Made by a program: the position numbers and the translations under genes. This document shows, piece after piece, positions 54,698 to 64,000 of a stretch of DNA of 64,000 bases. The stretch lies in assembly GCF_009296175.1 (NCBI RefSeq), contig NZ_VOSK01000002.1, positions 1-64,000 on the forward strand. The letters run 5' to 3'. The notes below the pieces were generated by a model. That model searched no databases and had not been told where the DNA came from. It worked only from the letters and a program-made list of their open reading frames with translations. Within the stretch, counting starts at the first letter, position 1, and each line of letters opens with the position of its first letter. Origin of the DNA: Microvirga tunisiensis. GTDB taxonomy: Bacteria; Pseudomonadota; Alphaproteobacteria; Rhizobiales; Beijerinckiaceae.

Positions 54698-57600
54698 ATG
54701 TCACAAGTAGAAACCGCCACTTCGCAGCTTGATTCCAAGCTGCTTCTCAAGACATTGCGTGCCTTCAAAAAAGGTGACTTCTCCGTCCGTCTGCCGTCCG
54801 ATCTGACAGGCATCGATGGCGAGATCGCCGAAGCTTTCAACGATATTGCAGATCTCAACCACGGCCTCGCACAGGAGCTGGAGCGCGTCGCCAAGGTCGT
54901 CGGCAAAGAGGGGCGGATCGAGGAGCGCGGGCGGCTGGCAGGCGCGACCGGATGCTGGAGCGAGTGCGTCGACTCCGTCAACGCCATGATCGGCGACATC
55001 GTCCAGCCGACCATCGAGGTGGCCCGCGTGATCGGCGCCGTGGCGAAGGGCGACCTGAGCCAGACGATCGACCTCGCGACGGACGGACGGCCCCTGCGCG
55101 GCGAGTTCCTGCGCATCGGCAAGGTCGTGAACACCATGGTGGGGCAGCTCGGCAGCTTCGCCTCTGAGGTGACTCGCGTGGCGCGCGAGGTGGGTTCCGA
55201 AGGCAAGCTCGGTGGGCAGGCGAAGGTCAAGGGCGTTGCCGGAACCTGGAAGGACCTGACCGAGAACGTGAACCTGATGGCCGCCAATCTGACCGGCCAG
55301 GTCCGTAACATCGCGGAGGTCACGACGGCGGTTGCGAACGGCGACTTGTCCAAGAAGATTACTGTCGATGTGAAGGGTGAAATCCTTGAGCTCAAGGATA
55401 CCATCAACACGATGGTGGATCAGCTCAACTCCTTCGCCTCTGAGGTGACGCGCGTTGCGAAGGAAGTGGGCTCCGAGGGCAAGCTCGGCGGACAGGCGCA
55501 GGTCGAGGGAGTCGGCGGCGTCTGGAAGGACCTCACCGACAACGTCAACATGATGGCGGCCAACCTGACCGGTCAGGTGCGTAACATTGCGGAAGTCACC
55601 ACGGCAGTCGCCCGGGGCGATCTGTCGAAGAAGATCACCGTCGATGTGAAGGGCGAGATTCTGGCTCTCAAGTCGACCATCAACACGATGGTGGATCAGC
55701 TCAACTCCTTCGCCTCCGAGGTGACGCGCGTTGCGAAGGAAGTGGGCTCCGAGGGCAAGCTCGGCGGACAGGCGCAGGTCGAGGGAGTCGGCGGTGTCTG
55801 GCGCGACCTGACTGAGAATGTGAACATGATGGGCTCGAACCTCACCGCGCAGGTTCGTAACATTGCGGACGTGACGACAGCGGTCGCCAACGGCGATCTC
55901 TCCAAGAAGATCACCGTGGAGGTGCGCGGCGAAATCCTTGAGCTCAAGAACACCATCAACACGATGGTGGATCAGCTCAACTCCTTCGCCTCTGAGGTGA
56001 CGCGCGTTGCGAAGGAAGTGGGCTCCGAGGGCAAGCTCGGTGGTCAAGCCCAGGTGCGTGGCGTCGCCGGAACCTGGAAGGATCTGACCGACAATGTGAA
56101 CCTCATGGCGGCCAACCTGACCGGCCAGGTGCGTAACATCGCCGAGGTCACGACAGCGGTCGCCAATGGCGATCTGTCCAAGAAGATCACGGTGGAAGTG
56201 CGCGGTGAGATCCTCGAGCTGAAATCAACCATCAACACCATGGTGGACCAGCTGAACTCCTTCGCAGGCGAGGTGACGCGCGTGGCGCGTGAGGTGGGCA
56301 CCGAGGGCAAGCTCGGCGGACAGGCGCAGGTGCGCGGCGTCGGCGGCGTCTGGAAGGATCTCACCGACAACGTCAACATGATGGCGGCCAACCTGACGGG
56401 TCAGGTCCGTAACATCGCCGAAGTCACGACCGCGGTCGCGAACGGCGATCTCTCGAAGAAGATTACCGTCGATGTGCGTGGCGAGATCCTGGAGCTGAAA
56501 TCGACCATCAACACCATGGTGGACCAGCTCAACTCCTTCGCCTCGGAAGTGACGCGCGTGGCGCGCGAAGTGGGCATCGAGGGCAAGCTCGGCGGACAGG
56601 CGCAGGTGCGCGGCGTGGCCGGTACCTGGAAGGACCTGACCGACAACGTCAACATGATGGCGAACAATCTCACCGGTCAGGTGCGAGGCATCGCCAGCGT
56701 CGTGACCGCGGTCGCCGAGGGCGATCTCAAGCGCAAGCTGATCGTGGATGCCAAGGGCGAAATCGCGGCACTCGCCGAGACCATCAACGAGATGATCGAT
56801 ACCCTCGCAACCTTCGCCGATCAGGTGACGAACGTTGCCCGCGAAGTGGGTGTGGAAGGCAAGCTCGGCGGTCAGGCGAGGGTGCCTGGTGCGGCCGGCC
56901 TGTGGCGCGATCTCACGGACAACGTGAACCAGCTCGCCGCCAATCTGACCACCCAGGTGCGAGCCATCGCCGACGTGGCCACCGCCGTGACCAAGGGCGA
57001 TCTGACCCGGTCGATTTCGGTGGAAGCCTCGGGCGAGCTGGCGTCGCTCAAGGACAACGTCAACGAGATGATCCGCAACTTGCGCGATACGACGCTCAAG
57101 AATGCGGAGCAGGATTGGCTGAAGACCAACCTCGCCAAGTTCACCCGCATGCTGCAGGGCGAGCGCGATCTCACCACCGTGTCCAACATGATCCTGTCGG
57201 AGATCGCCCCGCTGGTGAATGCCCAGCAGGGCGTCTTCTATACAGTGGGGAGCGATGGCAGCGAGCCCATGTTGGAGATGGTCGCCTCCTATGCCTTTAC
57301 GGAGAGAAAGCATCTCAACAACCGCTTCCGCCTCCGCGAAGGACTTGTTGGCCAGGTCGCCTACGAGAGAAAGCGGATTCTCCTCACCAACGTGCCGGGT
57401 GACTACATCACCATCAGTTCGGCTCTCGGAGAGGCCCCGCCACTCAACATCATCGTGCTTCCGGTCCTGTTCGAGCAGGAGGTAAAGGCGGTGATCGAAC
57501 TTGCCTCGTTCAGTCGGTTCTCCGAGACGCACCAATCCTTCCTCGAGCAGCTCACGGAATCGATCGGTATCGTTCTGAACACCATTGCCGCGAACATGCG

Positions 57601-59995
57601 GACAGAAGGCCTTCTGAAGCAGTCCCAGCTTCTGACCACCGAGCTGCAGAGCCAGCAGGAAGAGCTGAGGAACACCAACGACCGGCTGGAGCAGCAGGCT
57701 GCAACCCTGCGTCAGTCGGAAGAGCTCCTGCGGCAACAGCAGGAAGCACTTCAGAAGACGAACGAGGAGCTTGAGGACAAGGCGCGGCTGCTCGAACTCC
57801 AGAAGAGAGAAGTCGAGGCGAAGAACCACGAAGTCTCCGTCGCAAAGACGGCCCTGGAGGAGAAGGCCGAGCAGCTTTCGCTGACATCGCGCTACAAGTC
57901 GCAGTTCCTGGCCAATATGAGCCACGAGTTGAGGACGCCGCTGAACTCGCTCCTGATCCTGTCGAAGCTCTTGACCGAGAATTCCGACGGCAATCTGACC
58001 GACAAGCAGAGGGAGTTCGCCAAGACCATCCATGCGGCGGGCTCGGACCTGCTTTCTCTCATCAACGATATTCTGGACCTGTCCAAGATCGAGTCCGGCA
58101 CCGTCAGCATGGAAGTGTCGAGCGTCGGCTTCAAGGATCTCGTCGAGAATATGGACCGGACCTTCCGCCAGATTGCAGAGGAAAGAAAGCTTGACTTCCA
58201 CGTGGAGGTCGATCCGAAACTGCCGCTGGCGATCAGGACGGATTCGAAGCGGTTGCAGCAGGTGCTGCGCAACCTGCTCTCGAATGCCTTCAAGTTCACG
58301 GAACGCGGAGGCGTGACGCTTCAGATCGGTTCGGCCGAGGGAACGCCGCTGCGGGCCGGCAGCCAGTGGATCGCCATGTCGGTGACCGATACCGGCATCG
58401 GCATTCCGGAGGAAAAACAACGCATCATCTTCGAGGCCTTCCAGCAGGCGGATGGCACCACGAGCCGGAAGTATGGCGGGACCGGTCTCGGCCTGTCGAT
58501 CAGCCGTGAAATCGCTCGTCTGCTCGGCGGTGAGATCGTGGTGTCGAGCACGCCGGGAAGCGGCTCGACCTTCACGCTCTTCGTGCCTGTCGAACCGCCT
58601 GCAAGCCACGGGGCTGCCGGAGCAGGATCCTCCGTGCGGTCAAACGGCGACGGCTCAGGGCAGTACGGCACGTCCGACGACTCGACGGGAACGATGATCC
58701 GTCAGCCATCGGCCGCGATGGCTCTCTCGGCCTCCCTGGATGATCGGCATGCGATCACCACCGGAGATCGGGTCGTGCTCATCATCGAGGACGATGCGAT
58801 GTTCGCCTCGGTGTTGCTGGAGCTCGCCCGTGAGGAGGGCTTCAGGGGACTGATCGCCATGGACGGCGCTTCGGCGCTTGCCCTCGCGCATCGCTACAAG
58901 CCACATGCGATTACTCTCGATATCGGGCTTCCCGATATGGACGGCTGGGCGCTCCTGGACTTGTTGAAGCACGATCCGCGAACCCGCCATGTGCCGATCC
59001 ATGTGATCTCGGTCGATGACCAGAAGAAGCGCGGTCTCAGGGCAGGTGCCTTCGGCTTCCTGGAGAAGCCCGTTGACCGAGAGGCTCTCATGGGAGCGCT
59101 CAATCGCACGAAGGAGTTCATCGACCGACCCGTGAAGAAGCTGCTTCTCGTCGAGGATGACGACAATCAACGCATGAGCCTGTCCGAACTCATGAAAAGC
59201 GAACAGGTTGACGTGACGGCGGTGGGAACGGCCGAGAGTGCGCTTGAGGTCATCCAGGCACGGCACTTCGACTGCGCCATTGTCGACCTGGGCCTGCCGG
59301 ATCTTCCGGGAGCCGAACTCATCGAGCGCATCCGCAAGACGAAGGGCGGTGAGGAGCTGCCGATCGTCATCTATACCGGACAGGACTTGGCGAAGTCCGA
59401 GGAGCGTCGACTGCAGGGCATCGCTGCAACGCTCATCGTCAAAGGTGAGGGCTCGTCCGAGCGCCTTCTCAACGACACGGCTCTGTTCCTGCACCGGGCG
59501 ATCAGCGCCATTCCCGAAGAGAAGCACATCATTGTCGAAAGGCGGGCCGACGGCTCACTCGATGGCCGGAAGGTGCTGATCGTCGACGACGACATGCGCA
59601 ACATCTTTTCGCTGACGAGCGCGCTCGAGCAGCACGGAATTTCGGTCGTCTTCGCCGAAAACGGGTTGGAAGGCATCGAGAAGCTCCAGGCCAACCCGGA
59701 TGTCGATGTGGCCTTGGTCGACATCATGATGCCGGGGATGGACGGCTATGAGACCATGCGGGAAATCCGGAACATCCCGCGTTATCATGACCTTCCTCTG
59801 GTCGCGGTGACTGCAAAGGCCATGAAGGGCGATCGGGAGAAGTGCCTCGAAGCAGGTGCGACCGACTACGTGTCGAAACCTGTCGATGTGGATCAACTTC
59901 TGGCTGTCTTGCGCGTTCAACTTAGTCGGAGCACATATATCCCAGACGGGAGAATTGCTCCCAATGGTGCGGCAGAGACCGGGTTGAACTCATGA
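54698..59995 (+). CDS. Soluble poly-HAMP hybrid histidine kinase
   Basis: This very large sensor kinase of 1765 residues has no TM segment or signal peptide. An array of HAMP-type units fills residues 1-800: two divergent ones, then seven 92-residue units marked [11 protein letters not shown] domain (about 830-965), a Gln/Glu-rich coiled coil (about 970-1065), HisKA with H1076 ([15 protein letters not shown]) and a HATPase ([32 protein letters not shown]) follow. Three receivers carry D1408, D1530 and D1675. The layout recalls fungal group III (Nik1-type) kinases, where the HAMP array reads osmotic or antifungal stress. It is preceded by an EcfG-type promoter and overlaps the next kinase gene by 4 bases. 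Confidence 0.93.
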   Translation: MSQVETATSQLDSKLLLKTLRAFKKGDFSVRLPSDLTGIDGEIAEAFNDIADLNHGLAQELERVAKVVGKEGRIEERGRLAGATGCWSECVDSVNAMIGDIVQPTIEVARVIGAVAKGDLSQTIDLATDGRPLRGEFLRIGKVVNTMVGQLGSFASEVTRVAREVGSEGKLGGQAKVKGVAGTWKDLTENVNLMAANLTGQVRNIAEVTTAVANGDLSKKITVDVKGEILELKDTINTMVDQLNSFASEVTRVAKEVGSEGKLGGQAQVEGVGGVWKDLTDNVNMMAANLTGQVRNIAEVTTAVARGDLSKKITVDVKGEILALKSTINTMVDQLNSFASEVTRVAKEVGSEGKLGGQAQVEGVGGVWRDLTENVNMMGSNLTAQVRNIADVTTAVANGDLSKKITVEVRGEILELKNTINTMVDQLNSFASEVTRVAKEVGSEGKLGGQAQVRGVAGTWKDLTDNVNLMAANLTGQVRNIAEVTTAVANGDLSKKITVEVRGEILELKSTINTMVDQLNSFAGEVTRVAREVGTEGKLGGQAQVRGVGGVWKDLTDNVNMMAANLTGQVRNIAEVTTAVANGDLSKKITVDVRGEILELKSTINTMVDQLNSFASEVTRVAREVGIEGKLGGQAQVRGVAGTWKDLTDNVNMMANNLTGQVRGIASVVTAVAEGDLKRKLIVDAKGEIAALAETINEMIDTLATFADQVTNVAREVGVEGKLGGQARVPGAAGLWRDLTDNVNQLAANLTTQVRAIADVATAVTKGDLTRSISVEASGELASLKDNVNEMIRNLRDTTLKNAEQDWLKTNLAKFTRMLQGERDLTTVSNMILSEIAPLVNAQQGVFYTVGSDGSEPMLEMVASYAFTERKHLNNRFRLREGLVGQVAYERKRILLTNVPGDYITISSALGEAPPLNIIVLPVLFEQEVKAVIELASFSRFSETHQSFLEQLTESIGIVLNTIAANMRTEGLLKQSQLLTTELQSQQEELRNTNDRLEQQAATLRQSEELLRQQQEALQKTNEELEDKARLLELQKREVEAKNHEVSVAKTALEEKAEQLSLTSRYKSQFLANMSHELRTPLNSLLILSKLLTENSDGNLTDKQREFAKTIHAAGSDLLSLINDILDLSKIESGTVSMEVSSVGFKDLVENMDRTFRQIAEERKLDFHVEVDPKLPLAIRTDSKRLQQVLRNLLSNAFKFTERGGVTLQIGSAEGTPLRAGSQWIAMSVTDTGIGIPEEKQRIIFEAFQQADGTTSRKYGGTGLGLSISREIARLLGGEIVVSSTPGSGSTFTLFVPVEPPASHGAAGAGSSVRSNGDGSGQYGTSDDSTGTMIRQPSAAMALSASLDDRHAITTGDRVVLIIEDDAMFASVLLELAREEGFRGLIAMDGASALALAHRYKPHAITLDIGLPDMDGWALLDLLKHDPRTRHVPIHVISVDDQKKRGLRAGAFGFLEKPVDREALMGALNRTKEFIDRPVKKLLLVEDDDNQRMSLSELMKSEQVDVTAVGTAESALEVIQARHFDCAIVDLGLPDLPGAELIERIRKTKGGEELPIVIYTGQDLAKSEERRLQGIAATLIVKGEGSSERLLNDTALFLHRAISAIPEEKHIIVERRADGSLDGRKVLIVDDDMRNIFSLTSALEQHGISVVFAENGLEGIEKLQANPDVDVALVDIMMPGMDGYETMREIRNIPRYHDLPLVAVTAKAMKGDREKCLEAGATDYVSKPVDVDQLLAVLRVQLSRSTYIPDGRIAPNGAAETGLNS
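55199..57130 (+). repeat. Tandem array of seven 276-bp HAMP-coding units
   Basis: Units begin with the EGKLGGQ codons at 55199, 55475, 55751, 56027, 56303, 56579 and 56855, exactly 276 bases (92 codons) apart. Units 1-5 are nearly identical at the DNA level over stretches such as the one encoding [18 protein letters not shown]. Units 6 and 7 are more diverged. The near-identity suggests recent duplication or gene conversion within the gene. This is coding DNA, not a CRISPR or satellite. Confidence 0.92.
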
Positions 59996-62100
59996 CGGAC
60001 GACGTAAGGCGAGGGGAGTCGGGCCCGAACCTGGATGATTTTCATCTGGTTTCGGCCCGTCCGCAGTCGGATCCGATCCCAGCCAAGATTTTGGTGGTCG
60101 ATGACGACCCGAGAAATCTTATTGCCGTCGAGGAGGTACTCCGGTCTCCTGGTGTGGAAATCGTGACTGCGGATTCCGGCGAGGGGGCTCTGCGCCACGT
60201 TCTGAAGGATGACTTCGCTGTCATTCTTCTCGACGTGCAGATGCCGCGGCTCGACGGATATGAAGTTGCCAGTCTGATCAGGAATCGGCCGCGTTCATCA
60301 CGCGTGCCGATTCTGTTTCTGACGGCTTTCAACAAGGACGATATGCACGTCTTCAAGGGATACTCGGCGGGCGCTGTCGACTACGTCTTCAAACCCATCG
60401 AGCCCTTGATCCTCAGATCCAAGGTCGATATCTTCGTCGATCTTTACCGAAAGACGGAGGAGATCCGCCGGCAGGCAGAGCAGGAGCGCCGCCTGCTGAT
60501 GGACAACCTTCACGTCCGCGGCGAGAAATTGAAGGCGGAGCAGGCCCTGCGGCGCCGCGAGGAACATCAGTCGATCGTTCTGCAATCGCTTCCGATTGCG
60601 CTTAATACAGCCTCCGTTGAGGAGGATCATCGACAGCTCCATTTCACCAACGAGAGTATCGAGCGCATTACGGGGTTTCGGCCGGAGGCTTTCCTTGAGC
60701 GCTCTGATTTCTGGTCCTCTCGGATCAATCCGGATGACCGGGAGCGCGTCCTGGCCCAATTGAAGCGATTGGAGGAAGAGGGTTCCGTCAATCTCGAGTA
60801 TCGCTGGCGTTGCGCCGACGGTGTCGAAAGGCATTTTCTCGATCAGACGGTCATGATGAAGGATGAGGGCGGTCATCCGCGCGAATTCTTCGGGATGTGG
60901 TTTGATATTACCGAGAGCAAGCAAATGGAGCAAAATCTGCTCCACGCCAGCAAGCTTGAGGCGGTTGGCCGCCTCACGGGTGGGATCGCGCATGATTTCA
61001 ATAACATGCTGAGTGTCGTGATCGGCAATCTCGATCTCTTGAAGAAATCCATTCAGGGCAATGAGAAGGCCGAGCGACGGGTGCGCATGGCCTTGGAGAG
61101 TGCTCAGCATTGCGCCGATCTCACCTATCGGCTTCTGACCTTCTCACGGCGCCAAGCCCTGCAGGTCTCAACGATCGATGTCACGAGCCTGATGCCGAGC
61201 CTTCTGGAGCTGATGCGTAGGACGCTTGGAGAGCATATCAACGCGGACTTCCGTTCTGGCGACGGTATATGGCCGATCCAGGTCGACCGGGCTCAGTTCG
61301 AGGCGGCCCTCCTAAATCTTGCGGTCAATGCCCGTGATGCAATGCCCGATGGCGGCGATCTGACAATCAGTGTCGAGAACCAAGCGGTGGAGGAGGGGAG
61401 ATCCGCGCCCGGCGGTGAGTTCGTCGTGATCTCCGTGAGCGATACGGGAATCGGCATGCCGCCTGAGGTGTTGGAGAAGGTCTTCGAGCCGTTCTTCACC
61501 ACCAAGGAAAGCGGAAAAGGCACCGGCTTGGGCCTGAGCATGGTGTACGGCTTCGTCCAGCAGTGCCATGGCCATGTGGAAGTTGAGAGCGCGCCCAATG
61601 CAGGCACGACGATCCGCATCTTCCTTCCTCGCTCTCATGAGGCTGCAGAAAGTGCGCCGGATGACCGGTCGGCGGTTGCCCACCCTTTCGGTGAGGGGCG
61701 TATGGTGCTTGTGGTTGAAGACAATCCGGCTGTACGCCAAGTGGCGCTCTCGACCCTTCATTCTCTCGGCTTCAAGGTGATGGAGGCTGAGACTGGTGAT
61801 GAAGCCGCTCGCCTCCTGAAGATGAAGAAAGATATCAAACTCGTTCTTTCCGATGTCAGGATGCCGGGAGAACTCAGCGGCATAGACTTGGCCCGTCTCA
61901 TTCAGCGAGAGCAGCCGGACATCCAGGTGCTTCTGACGACAGGCTATTTTGACGGGGAAGACAAGCTCGAGGATCTCAATCTTCTCTACAAGCCCTATCG
62001 GGCAACCGACCTTGCAGAAAAGATTCAATCACTGATGAGGTCCCCGCAAACTGTCGAATTCAAAACCGCGACGATCCATCAAGCCGCTGCCGTTGCATGA
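59992..62100 (+). CDS. Receiver-PAS-histidine kinase-receiver hybrid
   Basis: This cytoplasmic hybrid kinase of 702 residues opens with a receiver domain (about 30-150, phospho-site D81 in [11 protein letters not shown]). A helix, a PAS domain (about 200-310, [28 protein letters not shown]), HisKA with H334 ([15 protein letters not shown]) and a HATPase ([45 protein letters not shown]) follow. A C-terminal receiver carries D621 ([12 protein letters not shown]). GGIAHDFNN is the H-box of the group typified by rhizobial and Caulobacter hybrid kinases. Its ATG overlaps the poly-HAMP kinase stop (ATGA), so the two are translationally coupled. No output regulator is encoded here. Confidence 0.92.
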   Translation: MTDDVRRGESGPNLDDFHLVSARPQSDPIPAKILVVDDDPRNLIAVEEVLRSPGVEIVTADSGEGALRHVLKDDFAVILLDVQMPRLDGYEVASLIRNRPRSSRVPILFLTAFNKDDMHVFKGYSAGAVDYVFKPIEPLILRSKVDIFVDLYRKTEEIRRQAEQERRLLMDNLHVRGEKLKAEQALRRREEHQSIVLQSLPIALNTASVEEDHRQLHFTNESIERITGFRPEAFLERSDFWSSRINPDDRERVLAQLKRLEEEGSVNLEYRWRCADGVERHFLDQTVMMKDEGGHPREFFGMWFDITESKQMEQNLLHASKLEAVGRLTGGIAHDFNNMLSVVIGNLDLLKKSIQGNEKAERRVRMALESAQHCADLTYRLLTFSRRQALQVSTIDVTSLMPSLLELMRRTLGEHINADFRSGDGIWPIQVDRAQFEAALLNLAVNARDAMPDGGDLTISVENQAVEEGRSAPGGEFVVISVSDTGIGMPPEVLEKVFEPFFTTKESGKGTGLGLSMVYGFVQQCHGHVEVESAPNAGTTIRIFLPRSHEAAESAPDDRSAVAHPFGEGRMVLVVEDNPAVRQVALSTLHSLGFKVMEAETGDEAARLLKMKKDIKLVLSDVRMPGELSGIDLARLIQREQPDIQVLLTTGYFDGEDKLEDLNLLYKPYRATDLAEKIQSLMRSPQTVEFKTATIHQAAAVA

Positions 62101-62231
62101 CTCTGCTGCAGCGTTGCACAGGAAATGAACGTTGAGTTTTGAGCGACGCGAGTCCTGGTCTTGGTCGCTGCCGGTTCTAGATCGGATCTTCCAGATCCCG
62201 TTCTCTCATTGCAGCTGTTGAGACAAGCGTT

Positions 62232-62462
62232 TCACAACTCGGCGCTGAGGCTGTCCCTGCCATCACACCAGGCGGTATAGAAATCGCCAGTCCGGTCTAG
62301 AACAAAAACAGTCGGTTTGTTCGGCATGGCGGACCAGCAGGCTGATTCAACGGCAAATTTCAAAGCCATTGCACGAAAATAGAACGATCCGAGATCTCTA
62401 CCAAATTGAGAAACCGTCCAACGATTATGCTTGAATGCAACGCAGTATGCTCCGTGGGGCAT
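62232..62462 (-). CDS. Small protein of unknown function
   Basis: This is a 76-residue frame from ATG 62462. The frame stays open back to 62564, but GGGAGG lies exactly 6 bases before ATG 62462, which decides the start. The product reads MPHGAYCVAFKHNRWTVSQF, then an amphipathic helix (RAMALKFAVESACWSAMPNK) and a strand (TVFVLDRTGDFYTAW). The beta-alpha-beta pattern loosely recalls DUF2188-like proteins, but I do not recognise it firmly. It is intracellular by sequence and single. Confidence 0.6.
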   Translation of the reverse strand: MPHGAYCVAFKHNRWTVSQFGRDLGSFYFRAMALKFAVESACWSAMPNKPTVFVLDRTGDFYTAWCDGRDSLSAEL

Positions 62463-62587
62463 GAAGCACCTCCCAAGTAGCTTTTCTGGCAAATCACAGG
62501 TGCAGTTGCTAACCGCCCTGGCCGGATATGGCAACCGAGAATGACGATTTATGACGTCAAACATTAAGGATGGGTTTCGAGGCGGAT

Positions 62588-63364
62588 TCAGAGTGAGGCC
62601 GTCACGCCTCCATCAACATAGATGATCTGCCCGTTGACGAAGTTGGAGGCATCCGAGGCGAGAAAGACCGCAGTGCCGATAAGATCTTCCAGTTCGCCCC
62701 AGCGACGGGAAGGGGTACGGGCAATGAGCCAGTCGGAGAAGGCTTTGTCATCGATCAGGGCTTGATTGAGTTCCGTCTTGAAATAGCCTGGCCCGATGCC
62801 GTTGACCTGAAGACCGTACTTGCCCCAATCGATCGCCATGCCTTTCGTCAGCATCTTCACGGCTCCCTTCGTTGCCGTATAAGGCGCGATCGAAGGGCGG
62901 CCGAGTTCACTTTGAACCGAGCAGATGTTGATGATCTTTCCCCGGGCGCGCGGGATCATTTTTCTGGCAACAGCTTGGCTCATATAGAAGACGCTATCAA
63001 TATTCGTCGTCATCAGCTCGTGCCAGGTTTCCTCCGGATAATCCTCGAGCGGGCCCCGGCGCTGCATTCCCGCATTGTTGATCAGAATATCAATCGGACC
63101 AATATTGCGTTCGATCTGTTCGACTGCAGCCTTGACGGCGGTGCTGTCCGTCACATCGAAAGGCATCTCGAATACCAACGAGCCGTCATCTCGAAGCTTT
63201 TGTGCCGCAATGGCGACCTTGTCCTGCTGGCGGCCGTTCAGAACCACGCGCGCTCCGGCTCGTCCGAGACCAAATGCAAGAGCAGAGCCGATGCCTGCGC
63301 TCGATCCTGTCACAAGGGCGATGCGCCCGGAAAGATCGAAGAGACCCGACATTTTCACGTTCAT
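62588..63364 (-). CDS. SDR oxidoreductase (gluconate 5-dehydrogenase-like)
   Basis: This short-chain dehydrogenase of about 258 residues has LFDLSGRIALVTGSSAGIGS (nucleotide loop TGxxxGIG), NNAGMQRRGPLEDYP, ICSVQSELGRPSIAPYTATK (catalytic Ser, Tyr and Lys) and a C-terminal FLASDASNFVNGQIIYVDGG. The sequence resembles sugar-acid dehydrogenases that act on 5-ketogluconate-type substrates. GGGAG precedes ATG 63364 at good spacing; 63391 would start closer to the neighbour. It follows the FAD-linked oxidase gene by about 29 bases and is probably in one operon with it. The substrate is not known. Confidence 0.88.
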   Translation of the reverse strand: MNVKMSGLFDLSGRIALVTGSSAGIGSALAFGLGRAGARVVLNGRQQDKVAIAAQKLRDDGSLVFEMPFDVTDSTAVKAAVEQIERNIGPIDILINNAGMQRRGPLEDYPEETWHELMTTNIDSVFYMSQAVARKMIPRARGKIINICSVQSELGRPSIAPYTATKGAVKMLTKGMAIDWGKYGLQVNGIGPGYFKTELNQALIDDKAFSDWLIARTPSRRWGELEDLIGTAVFLASDASNFVNGQIIYVDGGVTASL

Positions 63365-63393
63365 TCTCAGCTCCCGAATGAGCGAATACAATC

Positions 63394-64000
63394 TTAGAGA
63401 ATGCGGCCCGGATTGAGGATGCCTTCAGGATCAAGCGTCTGCTTCATCTTCCTCATCAGGACGAGCTCAGGCTCTGTGCGGCTCAAGGAAAGATAGGGGC
63501 GCTTGATGCGTCCGATCCCGTGCTCCGCGGATATGGATCCGCCGAGCCTCGCGACGAGATCGTAGACGAGCCCCTGGACGCCCTTCTTGATGCCATCGTT
63601 CATGTCGCGGATCGCCACGTTGATGTGGATGTTGCTGTCTGCCACATGCCCGAAGACGACATAAACGGCATCCGGCCATTGCTTCGGCATTTCCTGACGC
63701 AGATGAGCGACCGCTTCCGTCATGCGATTCAGGGGTACGCTCACATCGAAGCGGATTTCTTCCGGCAGGAAGCGGCCGTACTCGTAGGGTGTTTCCCGAT
63801 AGGCCCAGAACCGGTTCCTGTCGGCTCTGGACTGAGCGACCACGGCATCCTTGATGAGATCCTGCTCGTAGAACTCACTGAGGAGGAGAGAGAAGGCTTC
63901 AGTTCCTGCCGGATCCGCCCCCATATCGGCCTCGATCAGGAGCGTCACGTCGTGCTCGGCCTCGAATGCAGGTGCAAGGCCGCAGATCTTCGTCGCGACC
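63394..64000 (-). CDS. FAD-linked oxidase, C-terminal part (cut by window edge)
   Basis: The frame is open to the right edge, so only the C-terminal ~200 residues are seen. They form the FAD-oxidase C domain of the GlcD/D-lactate dehydrogenase type: VTLLIEADMGADPAGTEAF, RETPYEYGRFLPEEIRFDVS, FGHVADSNIHINVAIRD and AEHGIGRIKRPYLSLSRTEP, ending LDPEGILNPGRIL. Such enzymes oxidise D-2-hydroxy acids (glycolate, D-lactate, 2-hydroxyglutarate). The N-terminal FAD-binding PP-loop lies beyond the window. It is upstream of the SDR gene in the same direction. Confidence 0.9.
   Translation of the reverse strand, partial: VATKICGLAPAFEAEHDVTLLIEADMGADPAGTEAFSLLLSEFYEQDLIKDAVVAQSRADRNRFWAYRETPYEYGRFLPEEIRFDVSVPLNRMTEAVAHLRQEMPKQWPDAVYVVFGHVADSNIHINVAIRDMNDGIKKGVQGLVYDLVARLGGSISAEHGIGRIKRPYLSLSRTEPELVLMRKMKQTLDPEGILNPGRIL

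Noticed and set aside
55199-57130. Regular repeats considered as a CRISPR array
   Set aside because: The 276-base units are entirely coding, without short repeats and unique spacers.
56225-58609. Minus-strand frame of 794 codons opposite the poly-HAMP kinase
   Set aside because: It mirrors the tandem repeat of the kinase gene and is rich in His/Gly/Arg with no domain; it is a frame shadow.

Overview
The window looks like chromosomal DNA of an alphaproteobacterium of the order Hyphomicrobiales, most plausibly Methylobacteriaceae and Microvirga-like. This is inferred from the high GC content, the RhaI plus bifunctional RhaD rhamnose route with an ABC importer laid out as in rhizobia, an EcfG-type promoter motif, palindromic repeats of a kind common in that order, and a Leu-rich leader peptide before leuA. 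No phage, plasmid or CRISPR signature was seen.

Layout. 1-1470: a decayed IS701-like transposase end followed by an intact IS481-family transposase. 1585-3342: leuA preceded by a 31-codon leader peptide and possible attenuator. 3580-3655: tRNA-Lys(CTT). 3913-7037: a YdeP/FdhF-like molybdopterin oxidoreductase coupled to fdhD. 7132-8015: the wreck of a fused cytochrome oxidase subunit I/III gene. 8041-8568: a DUF421 membrane protein. 8573-19576: a complete L-rhamnose regulon (rhaI and rhaD on the minus strand; regulator, ABC transporter, mutarotase and kinase on the plus strand). 20124-21284: a GlxA-type regulator broken by a homopolymer indel. 21452-28000: a TPR protein facing a minus-strand block of two class III nucleotidyl cyclases, a FecR-domain protein and trans-aconitate methyltransferase. 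28194-30589: an M20 dipeptidase and a DUF2189 membrane protein. 30647-35069: a five-gene aa3-type cytochrome c oxidase operon with two subunit III-like proteins. 35691-41971: tamA-tamB. 42016-48349: a TctC-type binding protein and an organosulfur-type cluster (MetI permease, DszC/SfnB-like flavoenzyme, frameshifted NtaA/DszA-like monooxygenase, MetQ) next to an Lrp/AsnC regulator. 48549-54288: a GntR regulator, a TRAP transporter and kduI-kduD-kdgF for unsaturated uronates. 54698-62100: two overlapping hybrid histidine kinases, the first with an array of near-identical HAMP units. 62232-64000: a small protein, an SDR and the C-terminal part of a FAD-linked oxidase running off the edge.

The catabolic modules (rhamnose; pectin or alginate-type uronates; sulfur compounds) suit a soil or plant-associated heterotroph. 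Points most worth a second look are: the soluble poly-HAMP hybrid kinase behind an EcfG-type promoter with a second hybrid kinase translationally coupled to it; the paired GTTCT-N6-AGAAC palindromes around the metQ/Lrp intergenic region; the 10-bp-periodic boxes between rhaD and rhaR; the leuA leader peptide; and several single-base frameshifts in short homopolymers that are either real gene decay or assembly errors.
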